Assembly (NCBI GenBank): GCA_016787065.1
Contig: JAEUVD010000002.1
Span: forward strand, 361,898 to 425,897
Source: Chitinophagaceae bacterium
GTDB taxonomy: Bacteria > Bacteroidota > Bacteroidia > Chitinophagales > Chitinophagaceae
Direction: 5' to 3'
Length of the DNA stretch: 64,000 bases
Part shown: one piece after another, positions 55,601 to 64,000 of the stretch
Layout of the letters: each line of letters opens with the position of its first letter
How positions within the stretch are numbered: position 1 is the stretch's first letter
The notes under the pieces: generated by a model
Databases searched by the model: none
Seen by the model: the letters and a program-made list of their open reading frames with translations, nothing else
Told to the model about the DNA's origin: nothing
Translations under genes and position numbers: made by a program

Positions 55601-56306
55601 CGGACATGGAAGTAGTCAGCGTGTTACGATCAATTCTGGAACCTTGTTGAACCTTTCACAAGCAGATTTGCAATGTAGTTTTCCGGTTTCCGGAACGAGT
55701 CCGGATGGTGATGTCGTATTCACCCATCTTAGGAATAATCCGGATGTAATGCCCATGGCAAGCACCGAATATTCCGGTAATTATTGGATCATTGATAACT
55801 ATGGAAATAATGCCTCGTTTTCCGGTTTAGATTCCATCCATTTCTTTAATGCCGGTACCATTTTAGGACAGGCAGCCGATTATCAACTATTCACGCGCGA
55901 TCGTAATGCCGATGGTGCTACTTGGGGCAGTGCCATAGCTACGGCCGGAGCGGTACTAAGCGGAATGAATGGAAGTATCCATTACCCTATTATTCAAACC
56001 CCGATTTCACAAGATGGGCAATTTGTAAGTAAAGGCCCTTATTATCCTCTTGGTATTTCTGCAATCAAGGAAGTAGAAATAGCCTGGATTTACCCAAATC
56101 CTGCTTCGAATGAGATACATATTTTTCTACCTTCAAATCAAAAAATGAACTTGCGGGTCATGAATCTTCAAGGAGAAGTTGTTTTAGAGCAGGAGAATAT
56201 AATTTCAGAAGAAATAGTTTCTATTCGCCATCTTGCTACTGGAACGTACCTGTACACCCTTCGAAACGAAAGTAAATCGGTGAATGGTCGCTTTGTGAAA
56301 GAATAG
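52692..56306 (+). CDS. Sortilin/BNR-propeller T9SS-exported protein
   Basis: This 1204-aa protein has a signal peptide, then a VPS10/sortilin-like BNR propeller (repeated SxDxGxxW: SSDTGWHWQRLG, STNGGATWAP, STNNGATWNQ, SSDGGLSWQRK) to about residue 660. A PKD domain follows (PPIADFLPLNSYICPGDTLR, YAWSFTGG), then a LamG/concanavalin-like domain (LTFMCWIKPDGVQHDWSGLM, WNHCAMVVSPSEIRIYVNGK, GWIDEAVIYKKAL). It ends in a sorting domain (IAWIYPNPASNEIHIFLPSN). It resembles exported glycan-binding proteins or sialidase-like folds. Catalytic residues are not recognised. Confidence 0.88.
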   Translation: MKKVSVCFILVCLFCSNLVAQQWTELGPIPFPVNVSGQINGIGRVTQMVFHPTLAHKRYATSASGGLYYSSDTGWHWQRLGTDMFNPCNLASVCVDHVNDQVLYVSTGDPNYYSTDYGIYKSTNGGATWAPANSGMGSLMAVDLWMHPSNNQYLVAATNNGIWLSTDGAVTWNVVKTGGAFTHMKQVPNTSVLLAVTASSVWKSTNNGATWNQVNNITFGAGGSNGMRVMTNKVAPQTVYIISNGNNGQIYKSTDTGTSFTSIYQSTTECLVCYDEDPVNAGQGNYDLAGEGDPLDPNHLYVAAHCLWESSDGGLSWQRKTDWWAHLHTDHHQFVFDPYNNHKLWSINDGGIWLRQGTNDSLWNPMSDGISATEIYHAASSPTDKKLISIGTQDNGELYKNHQGWFTNRGGDWTSTMYFDYSSQHQVYYMSDGERRSFGSSPGTSDYNSPFTPTNNSRIAFQKSLPGLAILAKDTIWKTTNLDAATPTWSAVFAITNPIRDMVISTADSNRAFVMHNNKITRIDNLLTSPTVTSYNLPASASVRGSIASVRSNIDLVYMSCNSRVYRSTDAGANWVNVTYNLPATNILKIYHDDYSSNERVFVCSGYRIFTKTASDTVWQDISFNLPTIANLTDFMLINDGTIASKLRVSYYGRGAWEYKLYPQLPPIADFLPLNSYICPGDTLRFLDKSFDDSLSYAWSFTGGTPATSSAANPFVVYTTPGTYPVSLTVTNVNGSDTKTVTAAVTVSTGQGGIDTSGPGKAIYLQGGGSSYVTIEPLKLNSNQLTFMCWIKPDGVQHDWSGLMFGRGNGTTSGMSIKDDYEIRYHWNDEEYWVSTGLYATPNEWNHCAMVVSPSEIRIYVNGKEFIQNGNYVIQEFNNTFALGADLNGGSRKFKGWIDEAVIYKKALSKNEIREKMHLIKFPVQAQDSLFAYWQFNNLSAGNTLLNSVQCKYQGQWNNSVQLVTSSGPFGHGSSQRVTINSGTLLNLSQADLQCSFPVSGTSPDGDVVFTHLRNNPDVMPMASTEYSGNYWIIDNYGNNASFSGLDSIHFFNAGTILGQAADYQLFTRDRNADGATWGSAIATAGAVLSGMNGSIHYPIIQTPISQDGQFVSKGPYYPLGISAIKEVEIAWIYPNPASNEIHIFLPSNQKMNLRVMNLQGEVVLEQENIISEEIVSIRHLATGTYLYTLRNESKSVNGRFVKE

Positions 56307-56491
56307 GCATACATCCTACGGTCAATTTAACATTGACTTAATAATTACTCGGTAATTCAGGCCTAATTTTAACGACCCAAATTTCCTGCCAACTTTTAAC
56401 CCTTGAAAAAGTGAAGCATCTTTAATAAAATAACTTATTGAGGAGGCTTGACCCTGACTGATTGAATTGAACTTTTTAAATTATACGTACA

Positions 56492-59400
56492 ATGAAAAAA
56501 ATCTATCAACTCGTTTGGATGTTCGTAGCCATGCTATGTGTGCAGCGAGCCGGAGCGCAAATTACCACGGTTATTTCCGGAGGTAGTTCAGCGGCAGGTT
56601 CATACACCACATTTAGTGACGCCATTACAGCTCTGAACGGATCCACCATTTCGGGGCCGGTTACTGTAGATGTAACGGCAGGACAAACCGAAACCCTAAG
56701 CGGAAAAATAACATTAACCGCAACGGGAACCTTGGCCAATCCAATCGTGATTCAAAAATCAGGAGCGGGTGCAAACCCTAAATTAATTTCCTATACCGGA
56801 ACCGTGGCAACACCTTCGGTGATAGCTGATGGTTTCTTTGTTTTAGCCGGGTCGGATTATGTAACAATAGATGGACTTGATTTAGAAGAAAGCGCTGCGA
56901 ATACTACGGCAACCACCGTAATGGAATTTGGCTATGGCTTGTTTAAAATGTCCGTTACCGATGGATGTCAGTATAACACAATTAAAAATTGTACGATTAC
57001 TTTAAATCGAGTGCAAATAGCAGGTTGGGCGGCTCCGGGTCATCAAGGGTCAACAGGTATTTCTGTAATAAATTCATTACATACTGCGTCGGCACCATTA
57101 GTAATAACCGCCGTTAGTGGATCTAATTCTTATAATAAATTTTATAGCAATACAATTCAAAATTGTAATAACGCCATCACGATTAATGGTCGTAGTACAG
57201 CTGCAATTGCAGCTCCTTATACCTTTACTGCTGGTGGTTTTGGCGATACTGGCAATGATATTGGAGGAACTTCAGCCGCTACCGGGAATACCATTCTTAA
57301 CTTTGGAGGTGCCACAGGCTCAACCAATGCTGCCACAGGAATTTGGGCAGGCGACCAATATGATCTAAACATTTCGTACAACACAATTAATAATAATAAT
57401 GGTGCCGGTGTAAATCATCCGAGTACGTTACGAGGTATCTTATTAGGAAATCCTGTAGCACCTGCAGCACCAACAGCAAATGCAACGGTATCCTATAATA
57501 CGATTACCTTAAAAGGAGGCGGTACAACATCACAGGTTACAGGAATTGAAAGTTCTATAGGAGCTTCCGCAACAGGATTTACGAATACATTGAATTTCAC
57601 TAATAACACGGTGAATATTGAGTATTTAACTGCAACAACAGGGGTGGTTTACGGTGTTTATCATAATACATCGGTGCCTACGAATCTGAATATGAATTCT
57701 AACGCAGTAACCATAACTTCTGCAGGGTCTGGAGCAATTAATGGCGTTTGGAATTCTACGGCTTGTACTAACTTAAACATGAATAGTAACACAGTATCTG
57801 TTTCAGGTATTTTAACCAGTGCAACAGTAAATGGTGTTTATGTGAGTGCTGCGGTAACCGGGGCTTTAAATATGAATAATAATATTTTAGGGCCATTTAA
57901 CTTTACCAATACAGCTTCGAATTCAGTAGGATTTAGAGGTACTTATATCAGTACAGGAGCAAGTACAGCAACTATAAACATGAATAATAATAGCATTTCA
58001 GGCTTGAATTATTCTGGAGCGAATACCGGTTTTATGAGTATGTTCGGCTCAAGTGGAACTGTTTTAAGTGAAACCGTCAATAATAATTCAGCTTCGAATA
58101 TTACAATTCCGTGTACAGGTACTTTTCGTTTTTTAGATGTAAGTAACTCTTCTTCTTCAATTACAATTTCGGGAAACTCTCTTACAAACTTTACCAATAA
58201 TGTGGCTTCAACAGCGGCATTCCAATTAATTTATAATTTTGGATCACCAACCGGAATTGCCAATCTGTTCAACAATACGTTTACGAATATTGTATTGAAT
58301 CGTTCCGCAACAGGTTTTATTTCTAGTACAGGTGTAGCAGGAATTTTTTGGGGAACTTCCGCATCGGCAACCCATAATTTTTATAATAATACTATAGATG
58401 GAATGACTAATAATGGAGTGGGAACTTTATCGCCATTATCTATAGGTTATGGAGCCAATGCATCTGTATATAATAATACAATTAAGAATATTTCTTGTGC
58501 AGGTATTGCATTGGGAATTAACTATGGTAATAGTAGTTCAGTAAATGTGAATGTATATGGAAATACAATTTCATCTATTACTTCAACAGGTGCTGCCACG
58601 AATGCCTATGGTATTTTAGTTGGTACTTCAGCAACACTCGGACCAACAGGAACTGTAAACCTCTATGGCAATAAAATTTGTGATGTTTCGGCAACAGGGG
58701 CAACAGGTTCTGCGGAGGGTATTAGAATGTTCCGCGGAGCAACTTCAAATATTTACAATAACCTTATTGGTGGAATTACTGCGGCAAACTCTACAAACGG
58801 TACTGCAGTTGCAGGTGTTAATATTGTTGCTACAACAGCTTCAGATGTTTACCGATTGTATTATAACACCATACATTTATTAGGTACAGGAGCTACTAAT
58901 TTCGGTTCTTCTTCCGTGTCAACAACTACAGGGCCTACGCTAGATTTACGAAATAATATCTTTAGTAACATGACTACGCCAACCGGTACTGGTTTGGCCG
59001 TAGGTCATCGTAGAAGCTCTACCACATTAACGAGTTTCTCTTCAAGTTCAAATAATAATATGTGGTACTCTGGTACACCGAGCGCCACAAATTTGATATA
59101 CTATGATGGTACAAATTCAGATCAAACCTTAGGAGATTATCAAACACGTGTAGCAACACGTGAAAGTGCTAGTTTTTCAGGTGATATAACTTCTAATCTA
59201 TTAAGTACAACTTGTGGCAACGCAACCTTTTTACATATTGACCCAAGTGTACCAACGCAACTGGAAAGCGGCGCTACGGCAACGGCTATTTCTATCACAA
59301 CAGACTTCGATGGAGATACTCGTGGTGTAATTGGAGATGTTGGTGCCGATGAATTCAATGGAACAACGCCTGCACCACTTATAGTTTTAGGCAATATTTC

Positions 59401-62400
59401 ACCAGCTTTAACTACGCAGTGTGCGGCAACCGCTCGTGATATTTATTGTGATGTTACAACTCTTGGCGGTACTATTAATACAGTAGAAATTATTTATAGC
59501 TTTAATGGGGTGGCTCAAACGCCAATTACCATGACCAATGTTAGTGGAGATACTTACTATGGCACAATACCTGCTGCGGCTCCAAGTTCAGCCGTAGTTA
59601 CTTGGTCGATTAAGGCTACTAACACAATTAGTTTGGTAACAAGTTTACCAGGAACCACATACTATGATGATATTCTTAGCGGATTAAACGTAAGTGCTAC
59701 CGCTTCTGTTAATCCTGTATGTAGTGGATCTCAAACTGTGTTAACGGCAAGTATCAACTACCCGGGTGGCGATAAAATTCTTGGTGCTGGTGCTTCAACT
59801 TCAGCAACCTATTCAAATCCATTCTACAGTTTATTTAGTAATACGCATAATCAACATTTGATTTTAGCATCTGAATTAACAGCACTTGGAATGTATGCTG
59901 GAAACATTAGTGCACTTGGTTTGAACATCACCGCTATTGGTACACTTCCAATGTTGGATTTCAGTTTGAAAATTGGTTCTACAACAGCAACTAGTCTTAC
60001 GAGCTTTGTAACAACACCACTCACACAGGTTTACACAAATGCTTCTTATTTGCCGGTTGCAGGTGTTAACATGATGAACTTCACTGCACCTTTTTATTGG
60101 GATGGTGTAAGCAATCTAGTTATCGAAATTTGTCATGGTAACCCTGCTAGCACAGCTACTATGAGCCGTACTTGTCAGGTTGATAATACAACCTTTATTT
60201 CAAGTATTCATACCCATAAAACAGTTGCAACAGCAGGAACAGCACAATGTTCCGATAATACAACGAATCTATTAACCTACAGTCTTCGTCCGAGATTTTA
60301 TTTCACAGCGGCATTAGCAACAAGCAATTTTGTTTGGAATGATGGTGCAAGCAATATCGGATCAACAGCCTCTATCACGGTTAATCCAACTTCAAATACT
60401 ACGTATTCATGTTCAATGGATGCGTTAGGTTGTAGTACTTCTGCCTCGGTTTCGGTAACAACTTTAGCGGTACCTACCCAACCATTTGCAACCAATAGCA
60501 CACAATGTGGTTTAGCCATTCCAACAGCTTCAGTTGCTTCAAATGCTGGTGTAGACGGAACAGGACAATACTATTGGTATGATGCGCTTACAGGAGGAAA
60601 CTTGTTACAAGGCCCTCCACTGGGAAATACGTTAGCAACGTATTACACTAACGACTTCAGTTCTGCTACCTTAACCAATGCAAGTATTGCAGGTAATGCA
60701 AGTATAACGAGTGGTTATTTACAATTAACGCCGAATGCTACTTCACAAGCAGGTGCCTTTACAGTAAATGCACCTTCAACGTATGCTCCTACCATGTTAC
60801 AAGTTGAATTTGACGAAACAAATAGCCCAGCCGGTAATGCGGATGGTTTTAGTTATAGCTTCTGTGATGATGGTTCTGCAACAGGAACAACACCTACCAA
60901 TGCAGAATATGGAACAGGGTCTAAATTGCGTATATCATTTGATACCTATGGAGCCGCTGCTGGCGCAGCTGGAATTTATATTCTATACGGTACTAGTGTA
61001 ATTAATAGCCCAGGTCAAGTAGCAGGAACGAATGGCGTAGTTGCTTATTCGAGCGATGTTACTTGGGTAAATGCTTCTAATGTTCATGTGATAATTTCAG
61101 TAGACGCTGCAGGATTATGTAGTGTAACTGTAGGTGGTACACCTATATTTACGAATGTTCAGTTGCCGGCAGGTTACGCTTCTGCCAATAAAGCAACATG
61201 GTCGCATTTCTTTAAGGCACGTTCAGGTGGAATAGCAGGTAACTTTATTCTTGATAACGTAAATATCCAAACAAATGCACCAGCTGCTGGTTCAACTACT
61301 TGGTTGAATCAGGTAGGTACAACCACCACTTGGTATGTATCTGAGAAAGCCGTAGGTGGTTGTCAAACACTACGCACACCGGTTACTGTAACCGTTGCTA
61401 CACCACCATCCTTAACTGTTTCGAATTCTAAAACTGTATGTAATAATTCTATTCAAGAATTAACAGTAACGTCGTTTGTACCTGATTATACTACATATAG
61501 TTGGGCACCTACAACGAACTTATTCATCGATGCTGCTTGTACAGTTCCTTATGCTGGAGGTAGCACAGAAACTGTGTATTTCCAATCAGGAACAACAGGT
61601 GCTTACACCTATACATTAAGTGCTTCTGAGCCGATCAATGGTTGTCAGAACCAAGCTACTGTAACCATGAGTGTGTTACCATCATCTGTAACCGTTTCAT
61701 CTAATCCTCAGGACTTATGTTTGTCGGGAAATTCAGTAGTTAGCTTTACTCCTACAAGTAATTTATACAATGCTACCATTCAATGGGCATCCTCTCCAAC
61801 GAATAGTGGTTTTACTCCAATTTCTGGTGCCAACGGATTAACGTATAGTGCAACAGGTATTACTTCAAGTACCTATTATCAAGTGAATATCATTGATGGA
61901 GATAATAATGTTTGTTTATCACCAAGCACACAAGTAGTAGTGAACAATCCTTCAATTAGTTCAACCACTCCAGGTACTCGTTGTGGTACCGGTACTGTAA
62001 ATTTAGGAGCAACTGCATCAGGTGCTGGTACAGTGAAGTGGTATGCTAACGCAACAGGAGGAACTCCTCTTGCTTCAGGAACTAGCTTCACCACACCAAG
62101 CATTTCAAGTTCTACTACCTATTATGTTTCTTCAACTGAAGGAGGTGGCGGCAGTCAACAAGTAGGTAAAGCAGGCATAACTTCAGCGGCAACTGTTGTT
62201 GGAACGTACTACATGAACTTTACCGTTTCTGCACCAGTAACTATTCAATCGGTGAAGTGTTATTTTAGTACCGTTGGAACCAACTATGTTTTGAATATTC
62301 GTAATGCTTCAACCCTAGTATCGGTTTATACCGTGTCGGGTGTAACAACAACGAACGGAACAGTAACAGGACAAACAGTGCCCGTTGGTGCAACGTTAGC

Positions 62401-64000
62401 TCCAGGAAATTATCAAATGGGTTGGACTACCGATCCAGGAACATATCGTGAATCCACAGGAGCTTCTTATCCTTACACAATTCCGGGTGTAATTAGTATA
62501 ACCGGTAATACCTTTAATGATGTGAATTATTATTATTATTTCTATGCATGGACAGTAACTTCTGGTTGTGAAAGTAGCCGAACTCCTGTAGTTGCTACAG
62601 TTACAACAGCACCAAGCATATTACCAACGGGTCCTGCTCAAATTTGTGAAGGACAAAGCGCTACCCTAGATGTAACTAGTCCTAACGATCCAAACTATGA
62701 ATATACTTGGACACCGGGTAATTTAACCGGCGCAAACCAAACAGTTACACCAACGGTTAATACAACGTATACAGTTACAGCATACGATCCTAATACACAA
62801 TGTCAATTATTTGCAACCTTACCTGTTGTAGTAAATACAAACCCTACGTTGAGTGGTATAACTGCAACACCATCTTCAGTAAACCCAGGTTGTAATACAG
62901 CGGTAAGTTTAGAAGCAACTACGAGTGCACCATTAAATCTACTCGTTGGGAATGCAAGTTCAACTACGGTAACCTCAACCGCTGGTATAACACCATATAA
63001 CAGTAACTGGGAAGGTAGCCGAACACAGTATTTAATTCTGGCTTCTGAAATGACTGGTCTAGGATTTTCAGCAGGTAATATTTCAAGCTTAGGATTTGAT
63101 GTTACAGCTCTTGGTACTGGAACTTTTGCACAAAGTGGTTATACTGTTAAAATGGGTAATACTACAGATGCTGCTTTTGCAGGTGCGTACCTAGCACCTC
63201 CATTTACCACGGTTTATGGACCGGTAACTCAACCATTACCATCACTAGGTGTTAATACCTTAACGTTTACAACACCATTTAACTGGGATGGCGTATCGAA
63301 TATTGTGATCGATATCTGTCATGATAATGATATTTCTAATACATGTGCAAGTTGTTTCAGTAGTTCTTCTACTGTACGTTATACGAATACTACATTTAAT
63401 TCAGTTTATGGCCGATACAACGACAATGCACAGGCTTGTGGTACAAATGCAGCTTCTGTAATTACTACATTTACCAACCGTCCGAATATGTATTTGAATG
63501 GAATAGCGGGTCAGCCAACGGATAAAGTATGGATGCCAGGTTCATTAACAGGAAGTCCTGTAAGTGTAACACCAACGGCTACATCCACATACACGGTAAC
63601 ATGTACCAATGCAACTACAGGCTGTACTACATCAGGTTCAGTAACTGTAACGATGAATGCGAATGCCGATTTAACCGGATTAAGTGCAAGCTACTTAACA
63701 ACGGATGCAGCAGTAACGATGACGGGTACACCTGCAGGAGGTGTGTTTAGTGGTCCTGGTGTAACAGGATCAACGTTCGACCCAGCCACAGCAGGCGTAG
63801 GAACGCATACGATTACATACTTACCAACAGGTTATTGCGTTCCAGCAAGTGTAACGGTAATTGTAAATCCGGCACAAGCGTTAGTACCGGTTAAATGTTT
63901 CTTACAAGGATTTTACTTAGGATCAGGAACAATGCAACCCGTGTTGAATAATCAAGGGATGTCAAACCCAACCACAGATTGTGATGATGTAACGGTAGAG
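56492..64000 (+). CDS. Giant exported beta-helix/lectin-like adhesin, 3'-truncated by window edge
   Basis: The ATG at 56492 opens a frame that stays open for 2503 codons to the window edge, so the C-terminus and sorting domain lie outside. The signal peptide is MKKIYQLVWMFVAMLCVQRA, then GAQ. An N-terminal beta-helix similar in style to the 45261 protein (SYTTFSDAITALNGSTISGP) runs to about residue 960. Ig-like modules, an L-type-lectin-like stretch (ADGFSYSFCDDGS, RISFDTYG) at about 60840-61270, and a duplicated domain at about 59700-60300 and 62880-63500 follow. The last visible residues (KCFLQGFYLGSGTMQPVLNN) are the start of a domain common near the ends of Bacteroidota surface proteins. 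Function is adhesion by inference. Confidence 0.85.
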   Translation, partial: MKKIYQLVWMFVAMLCVQRAGAQITTVISGGSSAAGSYTTFSDAITALNGSTISGPVTVDVTAGQTETLSGKITLTATGTLANPIVIQKSGAGANPKLISYTGTVATPSVIADGFFVLAGSDYVTIDGLDLEESAANTTATTVMEFGYGLFKMSVTDGCQYNTIKNCTITLNRVQIAGWAAPGHQGSTGISVINSLHTASAPLVITAVSGSNSYNKFYSNTIQNCNNAITINGRSTAAIAAPYTFTAGGFGDTGNDIGGTSAATGNTILNFGGATGSTNAATGIWAGDQYDLNISYNTINNNNGAGVNHPSTLRGILLGNPVAPAAPTANATVSYNTITLKGGGTTSQVTGIESSIGASATGFTNTLNFTNNTVNIEYLTATTGVVYGVYHNTSVPTNLNMNSNAVTITSAGSGAINGVWNSTACTNLNMNSNTVSVSGILTSATVNGVYVSAAVTGALNMNNNILGPFNFTNTASNSVGFRGTYISTGASTATINMNNNSISGLNYSGANTGFMSMFGSSGTVLSETVNNNSASNITIPCTGTFRFLDVSNSSSSITISGNSLTNFTNNVASTAAFQLIYNFGSPTGIANLFNNTFTNIVLNRSATGFISSTGVAGIFWGTSASATHNFYNNTIDGMTNNGVGTLSPLSIGYGANASVYNNTIKNISCAGIALGINYGNSSSVNVNVYGNTISSITSTGAATNAYGILVGTSATLGPTGTVNLYGNKICDVSATGATGSAEGIRMFRGATSNIYNNLIGGITAANSTNGTAVAGVNIVATTASDVYRLYYNTIHLLGTGATNFGSSSVSTTTGPTLDLRNNIFSNMTTPTGTGLAVGHRRSSTTLTSFSSSSNNNMWYSGTPSATNLIYYDGTNSDQTLGDYQTRVATRESASFSGDITSNLLSTTCGNATFLHIDPSVPTQLESGATATAISITTDFDGDTRGVIGDVGADEFNGTTPAPLIVLGNISPALTTQCAATARDIYCDVTTLGGTINTVEIIYSFNGVAQTPITMTNVSGDTYYGTIPAAAPSSAVVTWSIKATNTISLVTSLPGTTYYDDILSGLNVSATASVNPVCSGSQTVLTASINYPGGDKILGAGASTSATYSNPFYSLFSNTHNQHLILASELTALGMYAGNISALGLNITAIGTLPMLDFSLKIGSTTATSLTSFVTTPLTQVYTNASYLPVAGVNMMNFTAPFYWDGVSNLVIEICHGNPASTATMSRTCQVDNTTFISSIHTHKTVATAGTAQCSDNTTNLLTYSLRPRFYFTAALATSNFVWNDGASNIGSTASITVNPTSNTTYSCSMDALGCSTSASVSVTTLAVPTQPFATNSTQCGLAIPTASVASNAGVDGTGQYYWYDALTGGNLLQGPPLGNTLATYYTNDFSSATLTNASIAGNASITSGYLQLTPNATSQAGAFTVNAPSTYAPTMLQVEFDETNSPAGNADGFSYSFCDDGSATGTTPTNAEYGTGSKLRISFDTYGAAAGAAGIYILYGTSVINSPGQVAGTNGVVAYSSDVTWVNASNVHVIISVDAAGLCSVTVGGTPIFTNVQLPAGYASANKATWSHFFKARSGGIAGNFILDNVNIQTNAPAAGSTTWLNQVGTTTTWYVSEKAVGGCQTLRTPVTVTVATPPSLTVSNSKTVCNNSIQELTVTSFVPDYTTYSWAPTTNLFIDAACTVPYAGGSTETVYFQSGTTGAYTYTLSASEPINGCQNQATVTMSVLPSSVTVSSNPQDLCLSGNSVVSFTPTSNLYNATIQWASSPTNSGFTPISGANGLTYSATGITSSTYYQVNIIDGDNNVCLSPSTQVVVNNPSISSTTPGTRCGTGTVNLGATASGAGTVKWYANATGGTPLASGTSFTTPSISSSTTYYVSSTEGGGGSQQVGKAGITSAATVVGTYYMNFTVSAPVTIQSVKCYFSTVGTNYVLNIRNASTLVSVYTVSGVTTTNGTVTGQTVPVGATLAPGNYQMGWTTDPGTYRESTGASYPYTIPGVISITGNTFNDVNYYYYFYAWTVTSGCESSRTPVVATVTTAPSILPTGPAQICEGQSATLDVTSPNDPNYEYTWTPGNLTGANQTVTPTVNTTYTVTAYDPNTQCQLFATLPVVVNTNPTLSGITATPSSVNPGCNTAVSLEATTSAPLNLLVGNASSTTVTSTAGITPYNSNWEGSRTQYLILASEMTGLGFSAGNISSLGFDVTALGTGTFAQSGYTVKMGNTTDAAFAGAYLAPPFTTVYGPVTQPLPSLGVNTLTFTTPFNWDGVSNIVIDICHDNDISNTCASCFSSSSTVRYTNTTFNSVYGRYNDNAQACGTNAASVITTFTNRPNMYLNGIAGQPTDKVWMPGSLTGSPVSVTPTATSTYTVTCTNATTGCTTSGSVTVTMNANADLTGLSASYLTTDAAVTMTGTPAGGVFSGPGVTGSTFDPATAGVGTHTITYLPTGYCVPASVTVIVNPAQALVPVKCFLQGFYLGSGTMQPVLNNQGMSNPTTDCDDVTVE
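59700..63500 (+). repeat. Duplicated domain within the 56492 adhesin
   Basis: Two copies of about 200 residues (59700-60310 and 62880-63500) share LILASE(L/M)TxLGxxAGNIS, a strand-rich middle, and PFxWDGVSNxVIxICH. They are separated by the lectin-like and Ig-like modules. The spacing of about 3.2 kb shows a module duplication, not a tandem repeat. Confidence 0.7.

Noticed and set aside
56506..63750. Several short frames on both strands in the last 7.5 kb
   Set aside because: They are shadows of the single open frame from 56492, which has no stop inside the window.
1..64000. CRISPR array or cas genes
   Set aside because: No regular 25-40 base repeat-spacer pattern or Cas-like protein was seen. 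The repeats found are coding tandem units, operators or MITE-like elements.

Overview
The window reads as a Bacteroidota chromosome, probably Flavobacteriia/Chitinophagia-like. Evidence: many Sec-exported proteins end in type IX secretion (T9SS) type A sorting domains with the 'YPNP' start; promoters carry the Bacteroidota -7 box TAnnTTTG and lack Shine-Dalgarno sequences; a CarboxypepD_reg-type TonB-dependent receptor, LytS/LytTR pair and Asp-type MurA fit the same phylum. No rRNA, CRISPR array or integrase was seen, and there is one tRNA.

Layout. 1-2303: 3' part of recQ plus a tiny overlapping membrane ORF. 2369-2441: tRNA-Phe, followed by an AT-rich accessory stretch reaching about 17.6 kb. 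It begins with an XRE repressor/ImmA-IrrE protease pair facing away from a four-gene ubiquitin-like conjugation operon (Ubl, E2, JAB/JAMM peptidase, E1; bil/Bub-like antiphage architecture). A decayed mobile-element module follows (excisionase-like HTH, a frameshifted small gene, a small orphan), then two T9SS surface proteins, a Fic enzyme with a striking upstream operator array, another T9SS protein, a truncated exported-protein remnant, and three diverged copies of an intergenic repeat. 17.7-44.9 kb is mostly core: SlyD-like FKBP, a TPR-HTH regulator, FluC, pyrophosphatase, an ABC exporter, a secreted SRPBCC-VOC fusion, MurA, an HD protein, YitT, a TonB receptor with its two-component pair and a TonB-domain protein, MutS, NadD, FeoA, YgiD-like dioxygenase, YceI, NadB, CotH and RecA. 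Four copies of a roughly 165-215 bp MITE-like element with terminal inverted repeats lie between these genes. 45.3-64.0 kb holds giant T9SS adhesins and a sortilin-type propeller protein; the last one runs off the window.

How the parts fit. The accessory stretch looks like a defence/variable island beside a tRNA. The Ubl cassette should mature, conjugate and deconjugate a single-domain Ubl, probably under the control of the XRE/ImmA switch next to it. Elsewhere the main theme is export to the cell surface by T9SS. A recurring promoter arrangement, with the -7 box ending only 4-5 bases before the start codon, suggests that many core genes make leaderless mRNAs.
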